NCBI GenBank assembly: GCA_001931875.2
Contig: MSJH02000474.1
Coordinates: 1 to 18,155 of the forward strand
DNA: 18,155 nucleotides
Direction: 5' to 3'
DNA from: Byssochlamys sp. IMV 00236
Lineage: Eukaryota > Ascomycota > Eurotiomycetes > Eurotiales > Thermoascaceae
In this document: in pieces, positions 1 through 8,047 of the stretch
Position numbering within the stretch: the stretch's first letter is position 1
How the letters are laid out: each line of letters begins with the position of its first letter
Position numbers and translations under genes: made by a program
Notes under the pieces: model-generated
Told to the model about the DNA's origin: nothing
What the model saw: only the letters and a program-made list of their open reading frames with translations
Databases searched by the model: none

Positions 1-22
1 TTTTTATTAAACATCAAGATTC

Positions 23-1094
23 TCATGCTTCTTGATTTGTTGCATCATTGTCAAGATTAGTGAAATTAAGCCAGTCTGTTTCCAGTGGAGATGAAGGCAC
101 ATTGGATGACGATAATAGCTCAGAAGTGGGATAACCATCCATAAGACCGTTATCAGATAATAATAAAGAAGGAATATCCGTTGTTGAATTATACCAATCT
201 GTCGAATAAAAGTCTGATCCCCACAGACCTGCAGTTTGTTCGTCCATGAAGGCATTAAATGAGTCTTCTGAAAACAGGTTGGAGAAATCAAACGAGTCAT
301 CCTCTTCTGCCTTATTATCTTCGGTTGGCAGACATCGAGGACAAACAAAGGTTGTTTCTTCTGTTGGTTGTACGCATTTGATATGAAGCCAGGTATGACA
401 CTGTGTGCATTCGATCATGGTACCTTCTGTGACATTATGTGAGCAAACGCACTGAATGATCACCTTGACTTCCAACTTGCGGTGTTTGCACCGTTCCAAG
501 TGATAGACAAGGCCATTACGAGTCTTGTAGTGTTTGTTACACGGCTCACAGCTATACTGACGTGTACGAGCGTGTTGCCTTTTGATATTTGGTAGTGGAG
601 GCTTTCGAGGTGAAGCGTGAGGTGAGGGTAGTGGCTCAAGAGGATTGATACGGCGGCTTAGCAATTTTAATTCCTGAGAAGACAATGGTGGCTCGTCGTC
701 TGTTGTCTTCACAATCGAACCGATCGTTTTACCACCCATGGTTGGCCTTGACTTTGTAGACTCTACTCGCTCATGCTGCTCGTCTGTAGTAAACGTCTGT
801 GAAACAAGTTTTTTCATGGAACTTGGTGTCTTTGTGTTGTTTTCATGAAATGTGTGTCGATAGTTTTCTTTTTGTGCTCGTTTGTTGGCATAGTCTAGTG
901 ATGGTGACGGTTGAATGCTCTTGTAGCTACGTTTAGACCCTATGCGTTCTGATGATGAGTAAGACTGTGATGAGCTTATGATATTATCAAGTGAGGAAAG
1001 TAGACTACTGAACTACAAGTTAATCTCTTTTGAGTTTTATTGAAAGAAAACTCTTGTTTTACTTGTTATTATTTTGTGAATGAGTTACTTTCAT
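23..1094 (-). CDS. C2H2-like zinc finger plus PHD finger nuclear protein
   Basis: Probable chromatin or transcription regulator. The main exon, 1007 down to 23, is open throughout. I place a short first exon at 1094-1063 (ATG AAA GTA...), joined across a 55-nt intron (1008-1062; donor GTAAAA, acceptor TTCAG). This gives 338 residues; the alternative is to start at the internal ATG at 817 (264 residues), but the 63 codons upstream of it are open and Ser-rich. A zinc finger lies near residues 164-186 (CEPC, then YHLERCKH). A PHD finger follows at about 197-236, with C-x-C, IECTQC, H-x2-C and CPRC ligands. Its IECTQCHTWLHIKC core resembles the PHD of the Set3/MLL5 group, which reads methylated histone H3 tails; that role is inferred. 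The C-terminal 100 residues are acidic and Ser-rich, possibly an activation region. It lies in tandem downstream of the CSL gene. The PHD call is strong; the first exon is provisional. Confidence 0.8.
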
Positions 1095-1534
1095 GTTGTT
1101 ATTGTTATGTTTGTATGAAAAAAAAAAAAAGGGAAAAAGAGAAAGGGAAACTAAAGGCTTTTTTTTTTTTGCTCTCTTTATATCTCGTCACAATTGAAGC
1201 CCTCACTAACTTATCTGTGTGTGTATGTCGGTGTATCTGTCGATAAGAGAAAGAGAGAGATACAAAAGAGAGAACCTTTTCTCACTTCTTTTTCTCTTTT
1301 CCTGCCCTTTATTTCAATACCATGAAGTAATCTATTCTTATATTACTTTGTTATTTTGATGTCATGGGAGATAGGACAATTCACTGAATCACAGCAAATC
1401 ATTGACGATTTTTTTGTCATAGTTACAAAAAAAGTACAAATATATTATATTATATACAATTAAAAAGAAAAAAAAAAAAACATAAAGCAGCATATATGCA
1501 TAAAGAAGAAGAAGAAGAAGAAGGAGCATAGAGA
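1095..1534. other. Intergenic: CSL 3' region and upstream region of the PHD gene
   Basis: No gene is supported. On the minus strand it holds the 3' end of the CSL transcript and the promoter of the PHD gene. It is rich in homopolymers (13 A at 1118-1130, T and A tracts near 1160 and 1466) and purine runs. A minus-strand AATAAA (tttatt at 1308-1313) could serve CSL polyadenylation. Confidence 0.6.
1503..1523. repeat. (GAA)6 microsatellite
   Basis: Six GAA units lie just past the CSL stop codon, in its presumed 3' UTR (TTC on the transcribed strand). A simple repeat with no other evident role. Confidence 0.85.
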
Positions 1535-3601
1535 TTAAAAAGTAAAAAAGAGTTGAGGATTATAGACAATGCCATCCTTGCGTACCAAGAGAATAGGTAT
1601 CATGTATTTACCTATACTGGTATCCAATTGAACAGCTGTACTTTCTTTCAATTCATTTGTATCAGGCACCGTACAAGATAAGACCTGCTTTGATTTCAAT
1701 TCAGTATTGATAGCGACATCACCAAGCCAAACAGTGATTTCCTCAGAAAACTTGTCTCCAGTAAGAGTCAGAATGCCTTGATCATACTGAGTTGAATGAA
1801 CCATAGGGAAAGGAGTGATCGGAGAGGCAGTGTCTGAAGAAAAGGGCGAATTCAAAAGGAGATGTTCTGGAGGTGTCCAAAAAGAGTAAGTAACAGAGTC
1901 TGTACCAACAATGGTCCAAACAGAAGCATCCGATACGTCTTCAGTCCAGCAATCCCCATTCAATGGGTAATAGTTGTCTGTACCGTCATCGCTCAAGCGG
2001 CGGCCAGCGCCATGCCTTGAGAGCAGCAGACCGTCGTTCAATGAATTCACTCGACGGCGATTCAGACTCGGCTTGGTAGGGAATGGCGTATGCTGATAGG
2101 ACAAGCGGCGTTTGCGACCCGGCTTTGTTTCATATGCATGGCGAGTTGGGTCGAGTGGGCTGACAATCGACCGTCCGCTGACTGCTTTATGCATACCAAC
2201 CACTTCGTTCAAGCAAGCAAGGTAAGTGGTGTTTGGGCTTGTCTCAGGTAAGGACCACTCTGTCATTGGAGGAATGTAAGCTGAAGGTGGATACCTGGTT
2301 CGACGATACTGCGCAGCAGAAAGATCCTGCACAATTTGAAATGCGACTTTATGTAATTGAGAGACAGGGTCACCTAATGCTTCATCACCATATTCACCAC
2401 CAGTGGGACAAGACAGATCGTCTACACGATTTCCGCCCATTACCATGCTAGCCTTGTCAACACGACGAATAATCATGACGGGACTAACGAGACCGGTTGT
2501 GACACATTGCAAGACGATAGGCTGGTTATAATGAAGAGCAATTGGTGATTGGCCAGCTGAAGTTTGAATGGCGATAGCAGGAGGTGCAGGATAATGCGGA
2601 TTATCAGGATGATGCTTAGGTACTGGTGCATCGGATGAACGATGAAGGTCAACAATCCAGATCAAAAAGGGGTCCCAAGAGGATGTTCGAGTGACGAAAC
2701 AGGTACCAGAGTCTGGTAGAGAGGATACGCCCAAATATTTCGTTGAGACCGTTTGAGATCGAACACGATTGAAAAGCGCCACAGTAGATCCATGATGAAT
2801 GCAGAGGTCCATATTTTTTAGGCTCTGTCGTTTCTTGGATGGTTTACTGATCACTTTGATGTTCTTTGAATCAAATGTACCTAAAGACACTCCATGTCCC
2901 AGGTTGATCTTGACGTGGGCTTGTACATGTTTTCTTTTTTCATCAGCATCGTTTATGTGCAACTGTTTGGATACACAGCTTCCTTTTAGAGCATGACCAT
3001 GTCTTGCAGCGGAAATTGCAGAAGATGGATCAAGTAAAGAGTTGTCTTGGTACCAATCAATCGTTGTTTGATGAACGGGCTGTTCACCTGTGATCTGAAC
3101 GGTGATCTCTGGAGTATATTGATTTAATGGAAACCAAGAATCAATGCCAGACAGAATAGTTGAAGGAGGAGGACATAAAAATCTGTACATGTGTATGTGT
3201 GGTTAGCTTAGGAAGATGGTTAAAAAAAATAATAAATACCTTTTCTCTGTTCCGTAGCTCTTTTGAGCCACTTTACTTGTCAAGATGGTTATTTTTCTTT
3301 CTCCTTGATTTGAGTGTAAATAATGACGAATGAAAGGTCTTAGACGTATAATAAGGTCATCTTCAGGCGTGGTATGAACATTATGGTTGCTATAGTTACT
3401 AATTGGAGAAGAGATTGAAGTATTTGAAGGTGAATGATGAGTGATGATAGAAGGATGAATAGTCATCAAATAATCTTGTTCTTGTTTTAATGCATCTAGG
3501 AAGCTTGGTGAAAAGAGGTCGGGTGTCGTAACATGATTCAAACTTGAGGCAGTTGAAGAAGGGTCATAAAAGAAATTATTGAGTAATTCAGGATAATTCA
3601 T
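1535..3601 (-). CDS. CSL-family transcription factor (RBPJ/Su(H)/LAG-1-like; fungal Cbf11/Cbf12 type)
   Basis: Sequence-specific DNA-binding protein of the CSL family, whose animal members are the nuclear effectors of Notch; fungal members act without Notch. Two exons, 3601-3240 and 3182-1535, joined across a 57-nt intron (donor GTATTT, acceptor TACAG), give 669 residues. The junction restores the signature KVAQKSYGTEKRFLCPPP (Rel-homology N domain, about residues 105-127). SKPSKKRQSLKN (233-244) and FNRVRSQTVST (258-268) are the conserved DNA-contact segments of RHR-N and the beta-trefoil. Residues 574-669 form the C-terminal IPT/RHR-C domain, ending VRKDGIVYNPQLFFTF. Compared with RBPJ there are fungal insertions: a Pro/His-rich loop near 308-330 and about 100 residues at 413-538 containing basic clusters (KPGRKRR, NRRR) that may be nuclear localisation signals. 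Residues 1-90 are low-complexity. It is divergent from the KICS2-like gene. Family assignment is very secure; I cannot decide between fungal classes F1 and F2. Confidence 0.95.
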
Positions 3602-3962
3602 AATGAATATAAAAAAGGGAAAAGGAGAAAAAAAGGCGAGAGAAAAGAAGGACTATTTATAATAAATCAGTGTCACCTTTTCTTTGAACCCCACATCCAT
3701 CAAACGAATCATCAAGTGTATTTTGTCTTGTGTCCTTGTGATCAAACACACATGATCACTTTAAGCTGCCTTTACTTTATTTTTTAAATGACGACATTCC
3801 AACTACTTGGTAATTGACTGGGTTGTAGATCTACTTTTTAAATGCATAAACAAGCTCCTATTGGACCATTTAAAGTTTAGTCTTGTTTCATTGAAACTTT
3901 TTTTGCTGTTGTTGTTGTATTGTGGCGTAGTTTAACCTCTTCCTTTTTTTTTTTTCTTTAAT
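3602..3962. promoter_or_regulatory. Divergent promoter region between CSL and the KICS2-like gene
   Basis: This 361-bp gap separates two start codons facing away from each other, so it must hold both promoters. It contains the CSL TATA box and an inverted repeat at 3738-3759: GTGATCA, 8-bp spacer, TGATCAC. No further gene is seen. Confidence 0.6.
3654..3661 (-). promoter_or_regulatory. TATA box of the CSL gene
   Basis: TATAAATA on the minus strand, 53 nt upstream of the CSL ATG. The P450 gene has the same octamer 50 nt upstream of its ATG, which supports both as core promoter elements. Confidence 0.55.
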
Positions 3963-5614
3963 ATGGAATTAGACTATTGTCAATATATTTTACAGGCACT
4001 TGGCTCATTTGATTATACTGCAGCTAATAAACTAGTTTATAAGCTCATGAAAGCAAGTGTTGACTTTTTTTGTCTTTTTCTTGTTTGTATTGACTTTTAG
4101 TAGATATATCAACCAATTGGAACCATCTTTACTCGTCTATGTCACTGTGAAAGTACGTTTAGTTCACTTCAGTTTTTACGTTCAAGGTGGTTTGTGATGA
4201 GAAAGGATACTGTAAGGAAATGAAAACAAAGATGAGAAAAGTGACATCTCACCATCATAGTCACTTGAAATCATTTATCATAATCTAGCGCTTGAACTAT
4301 CCAAAGAAATATCCTATTTGGAATCAAATAATACACTTTCAATAGACTCAAAAGAGGGCATAAAACGAATATTAGAAGCACTTATACATTTATGCAATGT
4401 TAGAAAAGAAATGATCAACGTGTAAAATGATATATATATATACTTTATATAATATTTGACTAACACATTTTCAAGTTATCAAGCTATCTTGGCACAATCT
4501 ACAAAGGGTGAATTTGACAACATTCTCACAGAATTAGAACAAATAGAAAAGACCATGTTTGATCTAGAGAAAGATTTATGTATATTGGGGTTGGGTATTA
4601 AAAAGGAAATTAATGTTCTATTGATGCTGTTGAAAGCAAGAACGTCTATAACCAATTATGCATTTCAAGACACTTGTATTTCTCTTTATTCAAGTAAACA
4701 ATGTTTATCAGAATGGAAGCAATTATGTAAAGAACAGACTTACCCAGAGGTAAAACCTTGTTGATAGACCAACTCGTGTCTAATGCATAAAAAAAAAGTC
4801 ATCTCAAAGGCAGGATGAAACAAAAGAACTATCCACTTGGAGATTCTCCTTGTTTAAAAATGATACCAAGTTGACCAAACAAGGAAAAGTGTGGCCAAAT
4901 ACCATACATTGGTATACAAGAGTCTTGGAGAATTTGACAGCAAAGATGACTTTATTCTTTCATCAAATCTTATTGGAGAAAGAGACAGTCATTCATGAGG
5001 AAGATCCAGAAAGATCTTTATGGAAAGGTATCACGATTGACTATTTTGACCAGTAAGAAGAGAGGAAAACAAAGGGGCGGTCATTATTTGTTTGTTTACT
5101 TTTTTTTTTTTTTTTTTTCATGCAGAATAGCCACTTTTAGAAAAAGGTTCGGAGCTCATAGTATTAGTCTTGTTTATCAAGTGACTCCAGAGACTCCTTT
5201 CCATCCTCAAGGTTACATCTATCCTGGAAAGACATATGAAGCACCTCAAGGTATTCATTCCTTTCCATTCATTTTTTGTCATCCAAAGGCAAGTAGCATG
5301 ATTCATACAAGAGAGTATCAAACCACTAATATTATCTATTATAGAGTCCACCTACTAAGCATTTACCTGGTATCATTTCCATCATTCAAGGAAGTAGAGC
5401 AAGATTGGATGACCCAAAGGCAGGTCCTATTTATTTTTTTGACAATGTGATTGGAAGCACCTATTATCTTATGCGAATTGATCGTCATGCTGTGTTTGTC
5501 ATTGTTTACCTTGACAAACACGTCAATCGAGAACCAACTACGGTTGAATTTATTACCAATATTGTTACCTCTTTACGAGGCACGACAGTCATAGAAGATC
5601 TTACAGCCCAATAA
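3963..5614 (+). CDS. KICS2: KICSTOR complex subunit KICS2 (C12orf66) homologue
   Basis: In animals KICS2 is a subunit of KICSTOR (with KPTN, ITFG2 and SZT2), which recruits GATOR1 to lysosomes and restrains mTORC1 when nutrients are low. The model has seven exons: 3963-4058, 4104-4211, 4261-4421, 4476-4749, 4814-5052, 5126-5288 and 5345-5614. All phases match, giving 436 residues against 445 in human. Each junction restores similarity to the human protein: RKDT then SLEIIYHNLALEL; MINV then YQAILAQ; DYFDQ then IATFRKRFGAHSISLVY; and GYIYPGKTYEAPQG matches the animal GYHHPHSYREAPKG block. Introns are 45-73 nt. The fifth carries a 19-T pyrimidine tract (5100-5118). The sixth (5289-5344) is GC-AG, with donor AAG|GCAAGT and branch-like ACTAAT. 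Intron 1 has a weak GTTGAC donor, so that junction is least certain. The stop codon overlaps a polyadenylation-like AATAAA (5610-5615). It shares a divergent promoter with CSL. Family assignment is secure; pathway role in this fungus is inferred. Confidence 0.9.
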
Positions 5615-6207
5615 AAAAAGGTTCCATACTGAATCAACTTTGTCAAGCAGTAAAAACACTAGATAATATATGCAATGAAATATGTTTATTTCTTTTTACG
5701 TAGCACCGGCTTTTGCTTGAACATTGCTGTGATCATTAATTAAACGCCTAATAAATGTATATTATTCCTAAAACAATCCTTGTTGACTCAACTCTGGCTT
5801 CCAATGTGGTACATGCTCTACGCTTTATTTTCCTTTAAATGTATAATGTTTTTTTTTTTTTTTTTTTTTTTTGCCAACACTATATACACCAGAAAATAGG
5901 CTAATGCTACGGCCGCTATCTATGTTGTCACTTCACAACTCTACATTACCAAAGTCTCTGCCTAACCTAAGGCTGTCCGGTTCACTCTCTTTGATATAAA
6001 ATATGAATTCATTATAATTACACATGTTCTTACGTCTTTGTTAATCAACTGACGACATAAATTAAAATAAATAACATTTCTTTTTCTTGAAAATAAACAA
6101 AGCCAAGGTAATGATTAGTTTTGTTGGACGATTTCATAGATAATGGGTAGAGACAGTGCCCGTAGAATTAATTTAACTTCTGGTGCATGTAGCGTTTTCC
6201 TTATTCA
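5615..6207. other. Intergenic, no gene; long T tract
   Basis: Holds the 3' flank of the KICS2-like gene. The only clear structure is a run of 24 T at 5849-5872. I see no convincing reading frame, tRNA or continuation of the decayed gene that begins at about 6208. Confidence 0.55.
5849..5872 (-). repeat. 24-nt T tract (A24 on the minus strand), possible retroposon tail
   Basis: An uninterrupted T24 on the plus strand. Read on the minus strand, about 80 bp of more GC-balanced sequence (around 5970-5885) runs into A24, as a retroposed transcript would. I found no target-site duplication, so slippage is an equal explanation. Confidence 0.35.
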
Positions 6208-6787
6208 GAAGCAGGCATATCCCATAGGATATGGCCATTCGTGTACAACCTCTTCAATGATAAGCACATAACAGCAAAGGTTGGCGAAAGAAGCAGTGCT
6301 TCAGTTTCCCTTGCAAAAAATAACAATAGAAGCTTGGATTTAGAAGAGAGAAGAGCAAGGAAAGTTATTGGCTCCAAGGTGGATATGCTTTTCATGTATG
6401 GGGTATGATGAACTCGGCTCTTGTAAGATTGGGAGAGATCAAGTGACAGAAGTCGATGACAAATACTTGGACGATGGCCGCATCAAGCTCCTTAAAACAT
6501 GAAGAGATATGCTTGCATGCTTAGCCAAGAAGAACCCAAGCCAAGTAAATTCATTTGTAACAGTAGGATACTTAATGATGGGTAAGCATACATTGTGAAA
6601 TAGTGTATTCAGAGGAAGAATAAACTGGTGACTAATATATACTCTAGGTATTGGCATGGGGCTTGTATTAGTAGATGTTCCTGTTGGCAATCTTATATGT
6701 AGAGTATCAAAAACAGAGAGATATGAATTCTCCCAGTCCGTTGATACTTTTGCACTGGATTTTATTTCTTTGTTACTAGCTGCATAA
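6208..6787 (+). pseudogene. Decayed copy of an uncharacterised, probably Mucorales-repeated protein family (C-terminal part)
   Basis: Coding remnant without a start. Segment 1 (from 6208) reads EAGISHRIWPFVYNLFNDK and on to GSKVDMLFMYG. One extra G in the G4 run at 6400-6403 then shifts the frame; the continuation reads YDELGSCKIGRDQVTEVDD, then KYLDDGRIKL. A TGA at 6500-6502 sits where a leucine is expected in KT-x-RDMLACLAKKNPSQVNS. After FVTVGYLMMG a well-formed 66-nt intron (6582-6647, GTAAGC to CTCTAG, branch GACTAATA) leads to IGMGLVLVDVPVGNLICRVS and a stop at 6785. I recall similar C-termini (ELG-C, KLPK-LKDML, LDVP-G) in many copies in Mucorales genomes, but I know no named domain or function. 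The frameshift and the nonsense codon make it a pseudogene. Its end overlaps the presumed last exon of the opposite-strand peroxiredoxin-like gene. Confidence 0.65.
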
Positions 6788-7651
6788 CTATTGTATTTTC
6801 AAACGCAAAATACTGTATACGAGTAGTTTAAATAATAATAAAAGGCTTTAATAAGTTAAAATGTTGATAACTTTTCAAGAAAAGAGAATTAGCTTCAAAA
6901 GAATACATAAAAAAAAGGAAAACTTACAAAGGAACAAATGGTATCCATAGAATGCATAATTCTACTATCTTCAATGACAAATGAAAATCGAATCTTTCTT
7001 GTTCTATCAATAATAAATACGGCTCTATGCGTAAATCCAGTGGATGGATGAATTGTATTAAAATGTCGAGACACAGAGCGGGTGGTATCTGCCACTATGT
7101 ACAATGTGTCAACATCCATCAATATTTCGTTATTCATATTTACCTAGAGGAAAGGAAGGTGTAAAGCCAAGTTCTGAATGAATATAAGCTGAATGCACCA
7201 TTTCTGTATCTGCAGACATAGCTAATGGAATTGTATTTAATGATTCAAATCTTGCAACATGATGACTGATGATACAATAATTAGACAGGTTTTAATATGA
7301 ATCCAAAAGACTCACTTTATAGACATCAAATCTTTGCTTGCACTCGGTGTACTTTAAGTAATATCAGCACTCCCTTCCTTAACTCATTCTTTCTTCTTCA
7401 ACTTACAAGTCTCCCTCATAAAAGAAGAGGGCCACAGCTTTATATTGACCAAGGAGAGTGGATAACTGAACTCGGCTGATTTGATTATTATAAATGGATG
7501 CGCAATTAAAATCTGGTGCAACCATGCATTCACCAAAAAATCGCTGTACTGGATTTATCATCGTACTGTCATGCTCATCATTCTCACATAGCCTTCTTCT
7601 TTTACTAATCAAAACATCTTCTCCTTGCTCCTCTGTCAATAAAGTCACCAT
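6762..7651 (-). CDS. Peroxiredoxin-fold (AhpC/TSA) protein lacking the peroxidatic cysteine
   Basis: Thioredoxin-fold peroxiredoxin family. Exons on the minus strand: 7651-7407, 7351-7316 (a 36-nt microexon), 7265-7144 and 7094-6928, all phase-consistent with good GT-AG introns of 49-55 nt. Spliced, it has VAPDF (residues 44-48), ALFFYEGDFTP (74-84), a HSAY helix, FPLVADTTRSVSRHF (132-146) and RAVFIID (158-164, catalytic-type Arg158). In active enzymes TPxC carries the peroxidatic cysteine; here the sequence is FTPSASKDL, with Ala86 in its place and no nearby cysteine. It may therefore be a dead peroxidase with a structural or regulatory role. A 40-residue N-terminal extension has a KRRR cluster. 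The C-terminus is unresolved: after DTICSF a GTAAGT donor (6927) implies one more exon, perhaps 6812-6762 (16 residues, 206 total), reached across a 115-nt intron and overlapping the plus-strand remnant. Reading through instead stops at 6895. Fold is secure; last exon is weak. Confidence 0.75.
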
Positions 7652-8047
7652 GTTTATATGAAAAAAGAGAAAAAGAAAAATAAAATTTTTAATCAGGTTG
7701 TTGTTTATTTTAAACTCAACCCCTTTACCCCCCTTACTTGATCGACAATCAATGGTTTCATCCCTTTAAAAGACGCCAAAGAGATGATGTCTGTTAGACA
7801 TAAAGTTTAATTTTTCATCCCATGAGACAGAAAAGAAAGTATCCGTTGCGTGCGGTTGGCGAGGTGTCATACAAACATGGTGCGGTTGTCATGACAACGA
7901 GCTTAATGTCTGCGTTTGAATTATTACAAACATAAAGCCACTGAGGTTACAGCCTACGTGTGACCGAATTTCTTCTAACAGTGTAAGTGGCGCAAACTTC
8001 ACTTGTTCTTTACTACTTTTTTCTCTTTTTATCATTAAAGCAAAAAT
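7652..8047. promoter_or_regulatory. Divergent promoter of the peroxiredoxin-like and NOL10 genes
   Basis: A 396-bp gap between two outward-facing start codons. It contains two TGCGGTTG octamers exactly 30 bp apart (7851-7858 and 7881-7888). The second overlaps a perfect 14-bp palindrome, GTTGTCATGACAAC (7885-7898). This stretch is more GC-rich than its flanks, as expected of regulatory sites. The binding factor is unknown; the TGTCA half-site resembles TALE-homeodomain sites. Confidence 0.55.

Noticed and set aside
3602..3962. CSL autoregulatory site (GTGGGAA) in its own promoter
   Set aside because: Only a near match (GTGGGGTT on the minus strand) was seen, not the consensus.
5876..6060. 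tRNA gene suggested by a GGTTCA stretch
   Set aside because: No acceptor stem, anticodon arm or A box could be paired around it.
6439..6690. 83-codon minus-strand frame, briefly considered as the C-terminus of the peroxiredoxin-like protein
   Set aside because: The plus strand here encodes the recognisable decayed family across a proper intron, so the minus frame is its shadow. Phases also do not fit the GTAAGT donor at 6927.
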